Shown one piece after another: positions 1-9,062 of a stretch of DNA of 64,000 bases. The DNA lies in the NCBI GenBank assembly GCA_963717195.1, contig CAVQVR010000009.1, positions 62,001 through 126,000 on the forward strand, in the 5' to 3' direction. The position numbers and the translations under genes are program-made. Position 1 is the stretch's first letter, and each line of letters begins with the position of its first letter. The notes under the pieces were generated by a model that did not search any database, was not told the DNA's origin, and saw only the letters and a list, made by a program, of their open reading frames with translations. The DNA comes from JACDAE01 sp963717195 (lineage in GTDB: Bacteria; Chloroflexota; Ktedonobacteria; Ktedonobacterales; Ktedonobacteraceae).

Positions 1-393
1 GATGAAATTGGCGATGGCCCCGGAAAAGTGCCAGATAAACGAGGCCAGTGTTATCAGGGTCAGCAGCCCAAAAAGCGCACACAGGCAAAAGAGCAGATTT
101 CCCTTGATGGCATCGCCAGTGCGTTGAGCACGTTGCGCTTGCTGGAAACACCCCGGCAAGATGATTTCAGGTGCCAGGCTCATCACGATCTTCGGCCCAT
201 TGAGAAGAGTGGATGGCCAAGTAGGAGCTCCTGGAAGAACGGTTTCAGCAATAATACAGAGGGATGAGACAAACATCAGGGGCTCGGCCAGAAGCGAGCA
301 CAAGAGCTTGAGCCAATTGGAGGTTGCCGGGATGAAGGGCAATTCAGCGAGAATGCGCCGAAACGTCCAGGGATGCTGGTTGGTCGTCGTCAT
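1..393 (-). CDS. Partial membrane protein (N-terminal 131 residues)
   Basis: An open frame reads from an ATG at 393 leftward without a stop to the window edge, so only the N-terminal part is present. The product starts MTTTNQHPWTFRRIL and has at least two hydrophobic stretches (around residues 33-50 and 97-125, the latter rich in Leu, Phe and Ala), which suggests an integral membrane protein. A possible AAGGATC ribosome binding site lies just before the ATG. I do not recognise the family. The missing C-terminal part could place it. Confidence 0.55.
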   Translation of the reverse strand, partial: MTTTNQHPWTFRRILAELPFIPATSNWLKLLCSLLAEPLMFVSSLCIIAETVLPGAPTWPSTLLNGPKIVMSLAPEIILPGCFQQAQRAQRTGDAIKGNLLFCLCALFGLLTLITLASFIWHFSGAIANFI

Positions 394-790
394 ATGGTGA
401 TCCTTGTATGAAATCCTCTCATAGGGTTCTTCTCAGGGTGCTGATGTAGCGTAAAACCGCACCCTAAGAAGAGAGATCTGCGGATAAGAGGATGGAAATT
501 GTCGTTGTCAGGGGTCTCCCAACAAGGCTTGAAGCACCTTATTGGGAGGCCAAAATGTAGCCAAAAGTGTAGCCTAACGGGCAAGAATGTCCGGTTCGTA
601 CGGATGGTGTGAACGGTTATGGACACATTCTCTGAGCAAAGAAATGCTCTCACGTTTGTATACGGCTGGGGGTTATGCTATGTGATGTAGTATAGTTGCC
701 TGTGGAGAAACTACAAACACCAGATTTTGTAGTTTTGTTCGTTTTGAATCTTTGGTATACTGTTAGTATAGAAATCTCAGGAGAAGGAAG
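394..790. other. Intergenic stretch upstream of hicBA
   Basis: About 400 bases with no convincing gene. An 87-residue minus-strand frame here has composition unlike a real protein. An inverted repeat (AAACTACAAA at 708-717 with its complement at 726-735) lies upstream of the hicBA promoter and may be an operator or a weak terminator. Confidence 0.4.
756..770 (+). promoter_or_regulatory. hicBA -10 box inside a palindromic operator
   Basis: TATACT at 756-761 is a good -10 hexamer about 30 bases before the antitoxin start. With GTT and AGTATA (765-770) it forms a perfect 6-3-6 inverted repeat. HicB antitoxins commonly autorepress by binding operator repeats over their promoter, so this palindrome is the best candidate operator. 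A -35 box is not clear. Confidence 0.5.
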
Positions 791-1003
791 ATGACCGCAC
801 GTACCTTAAGTGCTGTGCTCCATCAAGAAGGCGATCTTTATGTTGCAGAATGTCCCGAAGTAGGTACTGTTAGCCAGGGATATTCTGTTGAGGAGGCTAT
901 TGCTAACTTGAAAGAGGCTACCCAGCTGTATCTCGAAGAAGTTCAAGTACCTGAAATTAAACGTGCATTGTTTACAACCTTTGAGGTAAACGATGCCGCC
1001 TAA
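791..1003 (+). CDS. hicB: HicB-family antitoxin
   Basis: A 70-residue protein of the HicB partial RNase-H-like fold, with the typical opening LSAVLHQEGDLYVAECPEVG and a later helix that contains EEAIANLKEATQLYLEE. HicB binds and neutralises the HicA ribonuclease and usually represses its own promoter. The ATG at 791 follows a clear AGGAGAAGG ribosome binding site. The stop overlaps the start of hicA by 11 bases, as expected for translational coupling. The order is hicB-hicA, the reverse of the classical order but common in this antitoxin subtype. No C-terminal DNA-binding domain is visible, so DNA binding, if any, would be by the core or by the complex. Confidence 0.85.
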   Translation: MTARTLSAVLHQEGDLYVAECPEVGTVSQGYSVEEAIANLKEATQLYLEEVQVPEIKRALFTTFEVNDAA

Positions 1004-1223
1004 ATTGCCTGTAGTTTCTGGCGAAAAGGCTATTCGAGTTTTGGAACACTTAGGCTTTACACGTGTAAGACAACGTGGTAGCCATATGGTTTTAAAGAAG
1101 CAATTGTCAGAGGGCGAGTTGACCTGTGTAGTACCTTTGCACAAAGAACTGGCTGTAGGCACACTGCGTGGAGTATTGAGGCAGGCGAACGTAACTCCGG
1201 AGGATTTTTTAGAGCACTTATAG
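993..1223 (+). CDS. hicA: HicA-family mRNA interferase toxin
   Basis: A 76-residue HicA protein with a double-stranded-RNA-binding-like fold. The hallmark is RQRGSHMVLKK around residues 27-37, with the catalytic histidine in GSH, followed by VPLHKELAVGTLRGVLRQA. HicA toxins cleave mRNA independently of ribosomes and are held inactive by HicB. The gene overlaps hicB by 11 bases and ends just before a strong bidirectional terminator. Both key regions look intact, so the pair is probably functional. Confidence 0.88.
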   Translation: MPPKLPVVSGEKAIRVLEHLGFTRVRQRGSHMVLKKQLSEGELTCVVPLHKELAVGTLRGVLRQANVTPEDFLEHL

Positions 1224-1229
1224 CAGTGT

Positions 1230-1268
1230 AAGGCTGAAAGGTGATTTTACGGCCCGCCTTTCAGCCTT
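1230..1268. terminator. Bidirectional terminator between hicA and the VWA gene
   Basis: A perfect 12-bp stem, AAGGCTGAAAGG at 1230-1241 with its complement at 1257-1268, sits between two convergent genes. Confidence 0.75.
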
Positions 1269-1275
1269 GCTTGAG

Positions 1276-2463
1276 TTACTCTCCTTCTTTCCTCACTGTC
1301 ACAATATCATTCTTTGCAGCCCATAACCCCAGATCTTGCTTCTGGATCGCTGCCGCCATCAAGTCTGGGAACAGATCAGGCGTGCAGGCAAAAGAAGGGA
1401 TTCCCATGCCAGCCAGCACTGCCGCGTTATGTTGATCAAAGCTCGGCGTTCCTTTGTCGCTTAGCGCCAGCAAACAGACGACCTGTACATCACTGGCGAC
1501 CAGTTCTCCGGCACGCTGAAGCATCTCGTTGCGATTGCCGCCTTCGTACAGATCAGTGATGAGAACCAGGATGGTCTGTGTAGGCTTTGCAATGACTTGC
1601 TGGCAATAAGCAAGCGCACGATTGATATCTGTGCCACCACCGAGCTGGGTGCCGAAGAGCAGATCTACTGGATCTTGCAGATCGTCGGTAAGGTCGGCGA
1701 CTGAGGTATCGAAGACGATCATCTTTGTGCTCACGGCCCGAATTGAGGCCAGGACGGCTCCAAAAATGCCTGAGTAAACAACCGATGTCGCCATGGAGCC
1801 GCTCTGATCGACGCACAGGACGATATCACGCAATGACGAGCGTTTATGTCCGTGTCCGATGAGCTGTTCAGCAACGATGGTGCCATGCTCAGGCAAGTAG
1901 TTTTTTAGATTGGCGCGGATGGTGCGATCCCAGTTGATTTCATTGGCGCGTGGACGGTGTGTGCGTGTGGCACGGTTGAGGCTACCACGGACCGCCTGTA
2001 GCAAGGGATTTGCTAATTTGCGTTCAAGCTCTTCTACCACTTTACGTACAACCTGGCGTGCTGTATCCTTTGTCTTCTCGGGGATGACCTTGCTGAGTGT
2101 AAGCAGCGATGCAACCAGGTGAACATCTGCGTCGACATGTTCCAGTATCTCTGGCTCAAGCAGCATCTGTGTGAGCTTCAAACGTTCCAGGGCATCTTGC
2201 TGCATCACATGCACAGTAGAGGATGGGAAGTAGGTGCGAATATCACCCAGCCAACGTGCGACATTGGGTGCGGAACTGCCCAGCCCGGCTGAACGGTCGG
2301 AGTCGTAGAGTGCCTCCAGGACACTATCCATTCCCTGATCACGACCACTAAGGGCAAAACCTGCGCTTTCCCCATTGGTGCCTGTCTGACCCATTCCCTC
2401 TCCCGCATTTTTGCCCAGCACAAGTCGCCAGCGCCGTAAGCGCTCTTTTTCGTCAATGGTCAT
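1276..2463 (-). CDS. VWA domain protein (CoxE/YehP-like)
   Basis: A 395-residue protein with an N-terminal helical region and a C-terminal von Willebrand factor A domain. The metal-ion-dependent adhesion site is complete: DQSGSM around residue 219, GGGTDINRAL around 275 and a downstream ITDLYEGG. VWA proteins of this type work as partners or adaptors of MoxR-type AAA ATPases. This is the last gene of a five-gene operon. Its ATG overlaps the end of the DUF5682 gene by 11 bases, which implies coupled translation. The E. coli counterpart would be YehP. The cellular substrate is unknown. Confidence 0.85.
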   Translation of the reverse strand: MTIDEKERLRRWRLVLGKNAGEGMGQTGTNGESAGFALSGRDQGMDSVLEALYDSDRSAGLGSSAPNVARWLGDIRTYFPSSTVHVMQQDALERLKLTQMLLEPEILEHVDADVHLVASLLTLSKVIPEKTKDTARQVVRKVVEELERKLANPLLQAVRGSLNRATRTHRPRANEINWDRTIRANLKNYLPEHGTIVAEQLIGHGHKRSSLRDIVLCVDQSGSMATSVVYSGIFGAVLASIRAVSTKMIVFDTSVADLTDDLQDPVDLLFGTQLGGGTDINRALAYCQQVIAKPTQTILVLITDLYEGGNRNEMLQRAGELVASDVQVVCLLALSDKGTPSFDQHNAAVLAGMGIPSFACTPDLFPDLMAAAIQKQDLGLWAAKNDIVTVRKEGE

Positions 2464-4765
2464 TAAGTTTTACCCCCATAATCTGTGCCAGGATTGGCAA
2501 TACACTGTTTGCACGCTCTTGATTCAGCCTGCTTAAATCTACATTGCCTCGTTTTCCCCTTGCTCCTGTTTCCGTGCCAGTTGTGTGTAGGTGTTTGACT
2601 TTCTCTCCCATCTGACGGCGCTCGGGTGGCTGGAAACCGGAGAATGCGCGGCGCAGAATTGGTAATAGTGCTTCGAATGTCTCTGCCTGCAGTTCGCTCT
2701 GCCAGCGATCCAGGGCACGCCATAGCCCATCCTGATGCAGCACTGTAAGAGCGCTTCCACGCAGGATACCTTCTATCCAGGAAGCTGCCTGTGGAGCAGG
2801 ATTGGCTGTTGCCAGGGCCAGTCGTGTGAGGCGTTGTAACTCTTCTTCGTCCAGAACATTTTGTTCCAGCAGAAGACGACAGCAGCGTCCTCGTACCAGT
2901 CCGGAAATGCCCTCACTTTCCATTAATTGGCGCAGGATGCTCTGCCATTCCTCACGTTGTCCATCTCGATTAAGCAGACTCACACTCTCCTGAACTTTAT
3001 CGATGCTGCCGACCATTTGTTGTGCTGCTTCATCATCCAGCGAAGCACACGCTCCCGGAAGGCCAATCAGAATGCGCTCGAATAAGCCATCGATCACTGG
3101 AAAAATCTGTTCAGCGCGTGTCTGGCGTACATTTCCATAACGTGCCACACGTGCCAGAGGAGGAAGAGAGTCCATCAGATGCTGTACATCTGCGGAAACA
3201 GCAGCGCGTTTCTGTATCTCTTGTAGGAGTGCATCAATGGCTTCTGGCAATTCAGCCAGGATGGTTTTGTCTAATAATTCACTGAGTTGAGGAAGATCCT
3301 GTAGAGTTTGAGCGCTATGACAGACAAATGCCGTTGCTGCGTTTTCGACCGTGTTGCCCCAGATGTTGGCTTCGATCAGAGCAACGACGAATTCGACGCG
3401 CCATTGTATCTGCCAATACTCGTGAAATGTACCAGCTTTACCTCCGACATGTTGTAGTTGACCCCATTCGATGCCGAGCAGGCGTAAACGGTGTATAAGC
3501 TGGCTGCGTTCGCGATCTATGTCTTTGCGCAGATCCAGATCAAGCGTTACGATTTCAGCCGAGGGTTTGAGACGTAAGCGGCGCTGCTTCGCCTCTAAAT
3601 CGCGTTGTAGTGGTACTATCGGTGTCTCAGCAGGCACCTCGCCCAGCCTCTCACCAATCTCCAATTTGTCGCGGATCAGGCCCATTGGTGCCGCATTGCC
3701 ATTACATAATACTGTCTGGATGGCTTCATGCTGTTCCGCGAGTCCTGGCATGGGCAGGTCGCGCAGTGCTGAGAGTGCTTCGCTGAGTCGTACAGCCTCG
3801 ATCACGCTGGCGGAGGAGACATCGAGTCCTTGTTTGCGTAGTAGATGGGCTGCATATGTGATCCAACGAATGGTAATGCGATCAGCCGTCGTCCAGAGAT
3901 GTTCGTACCATCCCGGCGACGTTACCCCTGCTCCATAGCCGCTACGATAAGACAGGCGTGAATTGGTCCAGGGGATCCATGTTGCATCAACCTTGATGCG
4001 TTTGAGTCCGCTGAGCAGTGCTGCATCAGCTTTTGCCGGCCCTGGCTCGATGAGTACAGGGGCATGCCACGCACCACAGACAACGGCAATGCGCTGAAAC
4101 CCTTCTTTTTGTGCGGCGCGGATCGTTTGCCGCATATGGGCCTCGCGTTGGGCCTCCTCCTTGTTCTTTGGAGTTTTGTCTGCACGGAGTTCAGTCATTG
4201 CCTCCAGGATGGCCTCAAACAGATTGCTGCTATCTCTACGTTGCTCGATCTCTCGTTCCCACCAGAGTTCGTTGTCGGTATAACCGGCAGCTCGGGCCAG
4301 CATCGCCAGCGGATCATCCTCTATTGTTGACACTGCTTCGGCAGGAGGAGCATTAATCGTTGCTTCTGCCTGTTTTGCATATTTGGCTGTGCTGTTCTCC
4401 TCCGATGTCTCCTGTGTTGTTGCCAGTGGTGTTTTTCCCAGTGGCTCTCTGGCTAACTGGATCGCCTGTGGTAGATCCATGAAGCGTGCTGGTATGCCGT
4501 GTTGAGCAGCGTATTGCAATGCCTGCCATTCCGGTGAAAAGTATGTGAATGGATAATACGCTGCACGTTTGGGTTCATCAGGTGCGTAGATGAGGAGCGC
4601 TACTGGCGGCTTCATCTCCTCGTGAGAGAGCAAGGGCAAGACGTTTTGTGCATCGGGTGGTCCCTCAACCAGCACAATGTCAGGCTCCAGTGCCTCTAAC
4701 GCTGTCCGTAAACTGCGTGCACAGCCTGGGCCGTGATGGCGTATACCAAAAACAGAGATGCCCAC
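2453..4765 (-). CDS. DUF5682 family protein (YehM-like)
   Basis: A protein of about 770 residues with the family signature at the N-terminus (VFGIRHHGPGCARSLR, then PDIVLVEGPPDA) and a central IAVVCGAWHAPVL segment. The function is unknown. The family occurs with MoxR, VWA and SWIM proteins, as here. I prefer the GTG start at 4765, which has ACGAGG about 10 bases upstream. A GTG at 4786 is also possible and would overlap the MoxR gene by 19 bases. The C-terminal two thirds are helical and could form repeats. The histidine-rich N-terminus and the GAWH motif suggest an enzymatic core, but no known catalytic signature is clear to me. Confidence 0.8.
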   Translation of the reverse strand: MGISVFGIRHHGPGCARSLRTALEALEPDIVLVEGPPDAQNVLPLLSHEEMKPPVALLIYAPDEPKRAAYYPFTYFSPEWQALQYAAQHGIPARFMDLPQAIQLAREPLGKTPLATTQETSEENSTAKYAKQAEATINAPPAEAVSTIEDDPLAMLARAAGYTDNELWWEREIEQRRDSSNLFEAILEAMTELRADKTPKNKEEAQREAHMRQTIRAAQKEGFQRIAVVCGAWHAPVLIEPGPAKADAALLSGLKRIKVDATWIPWTNSRLSYRSGYGAGVTSPGWYEHLWTTADRITIRWITYAAHLLRKQGLDVSSASVIEAVRLSEALSALRDLPMPGLAEQHEAIQTVLCNGNAAPMGLIRDKLEIGERLGEVPAETPIVPLQRDLEAKQRRLRLKPSAEIVTLDLDLRKDIDRERSQLIHRLRLLGIEWGQLQHVGGKAGTFHEYWQIQWRVEFVVALIEANIWGNTVENAATAFVCHSAQTLQDLPQLSELLDKTILAELPEAIDALLQEIQKRAAVSADVQHLMDSLPPLARVARYGNVRQTRAEQIFPVIDGLFERILIGLPGACASLDDEAAQQMVGSIDKVQESVSLLNRDGQREEWQSILRQLMESEGISGLVRGRCCRLLLEQNVLDEEELQRLTRLALATANPAPQAASWIEGILRGSALTVLHQDGLWRALDRWQSELQAETFEALLPILRRAFSGFQPPERRQMGEKVKHLHTTGTETGARGKRGNVDLSRLNQERANSVLPILAQIMGVKLNDH

Positions 4766-4767
4766 AG

Positions 4768-5898
4768 TTAAAGTACCTCGTGACACGCGCGGTATAGATC
4801 TTTCCAGCCATCGCGCTCTTTAACGACCGTTTGCAGGTACTCCAGCCACACGATACGATCCTGCACCGGATCCTTGACGATTGCTCCTGTCAGGCCCGCC
4901 GCCAGGTCAGCAGCATGGAGAGTGCCATCACCATAGTAACCAGCCATCGCCAGCCCGCTATTAAGCACGGAGATTGCCTCTGCGGTTGAGAGTGTCCCGC
5001 TCGGTACTTTCACCTTCGTTTTGCCATCTGCTGTCACGCCTGAGCGCAGTTCACGGAAGATGGTGACCACGCGGCGAATCTCTTCTAACGCAGGCTTCTC
5101 GGCAGGCAACTCAAGTGCCTGACCCAGGCTGGCAACGCGGCGATCAACAATCTCTATCTCTTCGTCCATACTGTCGGGCAAGGGCAGAATAACGGTATTG
5201 AAGCGTCGCATCAGTGCGCTAGAGAGTTCGTTGACACCCTTATCGCGGTTGTTGGCTGTCGCAATGACATTAAAGCCCTTGCGTGCCTGCACCTCCATAT
5301 TTAGTTCCGGCACTGGTAGCGTTTTTTCAGAGAGAATTGTAATTAGCGTATCCTGTACCTCGCTTGCTATACGTGTCAGTTCCTCGATGCGGGCAATCTT
5401 ACCGGTCTTCATTGCGTACATCATGGGGCTGACCACCATGGCGGCGGGTGATGGTCCCTCTGCTAGCAGTCTTGCATAATTCCAACCATAACGAATTGCG
5501 TTTTCGTCTGTGCCTGCGGTGCCTTGAATGAGCAATGTGGAGTCGCCTGTGATGGCTGCTGCGATGTGTTCGCTCACGTATGACTTGGCGGTTCCGGGCA
5601 GTCCGTAGAGCAGGAGTGCGCGGTCGGTTGCTAGGGTGGCGACGGCGATCTCGATGAGGCGTTGATTGCCAATATATTTGGGGGTGATGACGAAACTGTT
5701 GGAGAGTGTACCACCCATCAAGTAAGTGCGCACGGCCCACGGAGAGAGCGACCAGTTAGGGGGCCGCTGGTGTTTATCTTCTTTTGCCAATTCAGCAAGC
5801 TCCTCAGCATATTGCTGTTCCGCGTGCTGGCGTAGAACGGCGTTAAGAGCTGCTGTATCAGTAATGCTATCATGATTTGTTCCGTTTGCTGTCGTCAT
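4768..5898 (-). CDS. MoxR-family AAA+ ATPase (YehL-like)
   Basis: A 376-residue AAA+ ATPase. Walker A is GLPGTAKS at about residues 99-106. A sensor-1-like VIATANNRDKG and an ALMRRFN arginine-finger region follow. Walker B is divergent, with RIEELTR where many MoxR proteins have DEINR. The start at 5898 is chosen because GGAGG lies directly upstream and a longer frame would run into the neighbouring gene. MoxR ATPases act as chaperone-like remodellers with VWA partners, and one lies two genes downstream. Confidence 0.87.
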   Translation of the reverse strand: MTTANGTNHDSITDTAALNAVLRQHAEQQYAEELAELAKEDKHQRPPNWSLSPWAVRTYLMGGTLSNSFVITPKYIGNQRLIEIAVATLATDRALLLYGLPGTAKSYVSEHIAAAITGDSTLLIQGTAGTDENAIRYGWNYARLLAEGPSPAAMVVSPMMYAMKTGKIARIEELTRIASEVQDTLITILSEKTLPVPELNMEVQARKGFNVIATANNRDKGVNELSSALMRRFNTVILPLPDSMDEEIEIVDRRVASLGQALELPAEKPALEEIRRVVTIFRELRSGVTADGKTKVKVPSGTLSTAEAISVLNSGLAMAGYYGDGTLHAADLAAGLTGAIVKDPVQDRIVWLEYLQTVVKERDGWKDLYRACHEVL

Positions 5899-5900
5899 TA

Positions 5901-7511
5901 TTAAATTACCTCCACAATATGCTGGCGTTTGCGCACGAACGCCGTAAAAATTTTCAATTGCTTTTTCCATTGTTGTATCTGCCAGGCAGTGTTCTCGGGA
6001 AATTGCCAGGGAGCCAGGGCAGCTTCAAAACAGGTGGGCGGCAATGCCAGAGCAATGGTGGTCAATGCCATCTGCCACTGTCCGGTAGGATAAGATTGGC
6101 CGTCAAGCCCGATGACGTATTTTCTGAGTGCCTCAAGACATGCATCTCCGAATTCCTTGCTCCATGGTGTGGGAAGGACAGCTAATACCAGTATCCATTG
6201 CTCACTCTGCGCCTGTAGTAATTGTTCCTGTGCATATTTTTCGGCCACCCTCTGGGGAAGGCGTTTTGCCAACGTTTGATAGATGATTGCTGTTGAGGTA
6301 TCGCGTATTGTATAGGTGTTTGGATTTTTGCACCGCCATGCCCATAGAGGCTCCAGCCAGTGTGGACTCTCAAAAAGCGTGGCGGCATAAGCCCAGCAGC
6401 CAATCAGAAGCTCTCCCGGCGCATTCTCACCCTCGGCTGCCATGAGATCGCTTTTTGAGGTCGCATGCAGCATGTTGTCCTGTTTCGCGAGTGTCGCCCT
6501 GGTCAGATCTGCGATTATATCAACTGGCGAAATTGAGAAGCGTTCTTCCCAGTGGGTCGGTGGCACGAGCGAAAGAACCTGCCTCGTGTACCAGGTCTGT
6601 GCGTCCGTGCTTAATCTGGATGGTTCTGGGATGCCGTCATGTTGCCATGATGCATCAATTTCAGAGGGAAGTGTGATGCTAAATGCGCCATTTGTATAAG
6701 TCAGCATCGCATCGGCACGAGCAAGCATGCGTTGTGCCAATGCTGAAGTCGGAATGCGGGCAAGGAGCGCGGCACTGGTTTCTCGGACAGCCTCGCTGCG
6801 GTCATCAAGTGCTTTTTCTAGAAATGGCTCATCGTCGGACGAGAGGCCTGTTTTGAATGTAGCGAGGAGCTCTGCACGTGCTTCTGCCTTTTCTTTCTTC
6901 CATACATCTGAGAGCCACTCCCTTGCTTTTGCGGGTTCTACTGAACGCAAGCGCGCTAAGAGCTGGCTGCGCTGTCCGAGAGATCCTTCTTGCCAGAGCG
7001 TCTCCGCGTCATATGGTAATATCTCGGATGTTTCGGCGAGAAATTGCGTGACCCAGGCCCATGTCTTCTCGAACTGGCAGAGCCAGCATCCTCGCTCTCC
7101 AAGAACTGCAAAAAGTGCTGGACGTATCTCTTTGGATTGTGCACCATATCCCAGCGCGAGTGGAAGCTGTTCATAGGGAAGGCGTTGCCCTGCTTGCTTG
7201 AGACGATGCAGGGCCTCGGGCAGCAGTTCACGCTGTTCTCCCTGTAATAAGCCCTGGAGAAGGTGACCGACTTTTGCTGAACAGGCAGGAATGTTTTCAG
7301 GGACTGCAGGTTGCGGTGGGGCGGGAGCCTGTTCAGGAATGCGCCCCGCCTGACGATAGAGGGCGAGTGCACCAGCGGCGAGTAGCAATTTGCGTTCTAT
7401 CTCGCCTTCGTCCAGTTGTGACGTGAGTGTATCTATTGGCGTGCCTGTTGTTAGCTCCTGGTTGCTCAATTGCCTTGTGCCAACGATAGCGGTTGAAACA
7501 ATACTCTCCAT
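5901..7511 (-). CDS. DUF5691 family protein
   Basis: A 536-residue protein opening MESIVSTAIVGTRQ, typical of DUF5691, with many leucine- and alanine-rich helices that resemble HEAT-like repeats (for example around LEKALDDRSEAVRETSAALLAR). The function is unknown. It is second in the operon, 9 bases after the SWIM gene, with AAGGGAG before its ATG, and only 2 bases from the MoxR start. This gene is the component not present in the E. coli yehLMPQ set, so it may be an extra scaffold or substrate adaptor. That role is inference. Confidence 0.75.
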   Translation of the reverse strand: MESIVSTAIVGTRQLSNQELTTGTPIDTLTSQLDEGEIERKLLLAAGALALYRQAGRIPEQAPAPPQPAVPENIPACSAKVGHLLQGLLQGEQRELLPEALHRLKQAGQRLPYEQLPLALGYGAQSKEIRPALFAVLGERGCWLCQFEKTWAWVTQFLAETSEILPYDAETLWQEGSLGQRSQLLARLRSVEPAKAREWLSDVWKKEKAEARAELLATFKTGLSSDDEPFLEKALDDRSEAVRETSAALLARIPTSALAQRMLARADAMLTYTNGAFSITLPSEIDASWQHDGIPEPSRLSTDAQTWYTRQVLSLVPPTHWEERFSISPVDIIADLTRATLAKQDNMLHATSKSDLMAAEGENAPGELLIGCWAYAATLFESPHWLEPLWAWRCKNPNTYTIRDTSTAIIYQTLAKRLPQRVAEKYAQEQLLQAQSEQWILVLAVLPTPWSKEFGDACLEALRKYVIGLDGQSYPTGQWQMALTTIALALPPTCFEAALAPWQFPENTAWQIQQWKKQLKIFTAFVRKRQHIVEVI

Positions 7512-7520
7512 TGTGCTCCC

Positions 7521-8831
7521 TTATAATTTGTGATAGGTGCCTTCTGCCAGAACACAGAGGGGTGAGATGACCTCGCCATTCCATTGACCTGCGAAATCTA
7601 CAGGCCAGCCGCCGGAGTAGGTAAGGAATTGCCAATGGTCGCCATGTGCCAGGGGGAGCGCATGGCCGTTCTGGTCGCGTATGCACCAGCTATTGTTTGT
7701 GTAAACTGGAATAATGGTGCGTAGGATGCATAAGAAGCGGTCTTGCCAGGGCTGCTTTGCTTTTGCGGCTGCAACGCTCCCAAAGAAATCATCAATGGTT
7801 TCGGCACCTGGTAAGCCGTCTGCGATTGGCTGAATATCGCCGCGCCGATTCTCAATAAATGCGCGTTGTGGATGGTTTCCCGGCCAGAAAACAAGGTCCG
7901 CTCGTTGCCGAACGCCGAGAGGATAGCTTTTTTCGAAAGAGGCACCAGGAATGGCGAATTGCAATACTTGTGCAGTCCTTTTTGTCGTTTCTCCAAACAA
8001 CCATGTGCGTTGCGTGCGTGTGCGCTCTCCATCCTCAACGGTCTGTCCCAGTATCAGCCAGTCATCGCTTACATGCTCGCCATGTTGGGCCACCTCGTCC
8101 TCTTTTAGTGACCAGCCGATCAATTGTCGTACGTCATCCTGTAAAGGCGTGTCAAGCTGGTTGAGATGATGGAATGCTTGTGATAGAAGTGTGAGTTGGC
8201 TCAGTTGTGCCAGGAGCTTTTCCGGCCAATCAGGTGAAGCGTTTGGAAGCGTAGCCAGGCGTCGTATGGTGGATGCAATACCAGGGGCCTGTGCATCCAC
8301 CATCTGTTTTGCCTGTTCCTCCCAGAACGTCGCAGGTTTTGTTTCTATGCTACCCAGTCCATTGCTGATAAGGTCGCTTAGCCAGAGATCGAGGCGTTCA
8401 ATGCCCTGTGTCACCTGGGTCATACGTTTCTCAGCGGTTTTCACCTGTGTGACAGATGGAGCTCCTCCACCAACAGCTTGTATTGTTTCTTTACGTTTGA
8501 TTGCAGCGGCTCGCTTTGCCAGCCATGAGACTATCCATTCTGGTGGATCGGTCTCTGGTACATCTGAAGGTGATGTTGTTGCCAGTAAAAGCAGACCAAG
8601 CCCATGTTTGCAGGGTTGTTTGCGACTGGGACAACTGCATTGAAGTGATAATGTTGAGAGGTCGATGCGTACCTGGTAGAGTGCGCTGCCCTGGCACTCT
8701 CCCCATAGCGCTGCGGGACTTTGGCCAGTATTTTTCCAATGTTTCGCATTGCCAAGCTTCTTACCTGCCGAAGCTGAACTGGTGTCAGGAGCCATTGTTA
8801 AGACTTGCTCGGTCGTAAGTTGTATCCCCAC
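7521..8831 (-). CDS. SWIM zinc-finger protein (YehQ-like)
   Basis: A 436-residue protein with a SWIM zinc-binding motif, C65-x-C67-x6-C74-x-H76 (CSCPSRKQPCKHG). SWIM domains bind nucleic acid or protein. The start is GTG at 8831, with an AGGGGG ribosome binding site. It is the first gene of the five-gene operon. E. coli YehQ is the probable counterpart, though it is longer. The C-terminal half has no motif I recognise. Confidence 0.83.
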   Translation of the reverse strand: MGIQLTTEQVLTMAPDTSSASAGKKLGNAKHWKNTGQSPAALWGECQGSALYQVRIDLSTLSLQCSCPSRKQPCKHGLGLLLLATTSPSDVPETDPPEWIVSWLAKRAAAIKRKETIQAVGGGAPSVTQVKTAEKRMTQVTQGIERLDLWLSDLISNGLGSIETKPATFWEEQAKQMVDAQAPGIASTIRRLATLPNASPDWPEKLLAQLSQLTLLSQAFHHLNQLDTPLQDDVRQLIGWSLKEDEVAQHGEHVSDDWLILGQTVEDGERTRTQRTWLFGETTKRTAQVLQFAIPGASFEKSYPLGVRQRADLVFWPGNHPQRAFIENRRGDIQPIADGLPGAETIDDFFGSVAAAKAKQPWQDRFLCILRTIIPVYTNNSWCIRDQNGHALPLAHGDHWQFLTYSGGWPVDFAGQWNGEVISPLCVLAEGTYHKL

Positions 8832-9014
8832 TTGCTATGTCCCCCTGGAGTAAATTTTTAATGATGTGCTATGCATCTATTCTCAGGCAGTATAAACAAT
8901 GTGGAAGTTGGAGTATAGAAATGTATGTGTTGATGAGCAAAATATCCTAGAGTGCCTATGCAAAGGTGATCGGATGTTGAGGATTGATATATTTTGAGTG
9001 AGATGCCATAAAGT

Positions 9015-9056
9015 GAGATGGAGAGGTACGAAATAGTTCCTCTCCATCTCTTTTTT
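9015..9056. terminator. Terminator downstream of the amidase gene
   Basis: A 12-bp perfect stem, GAGATGGAGAGG at 9015-9026 with its complement at 9039-9050, is followed by six T on the plus strand. It lies just past the end of the minus-strand amidase gene. Confidence 0.65.
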
Positions 9057-9062
9057 ATCTAA

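Noticed and set aside
390..653. An 87-residue minus-strand frame before hicBA
   Set aside because: Its composition is atypical and it overlaps the start of the partial membrane gene. No ribosome binding site stands out.
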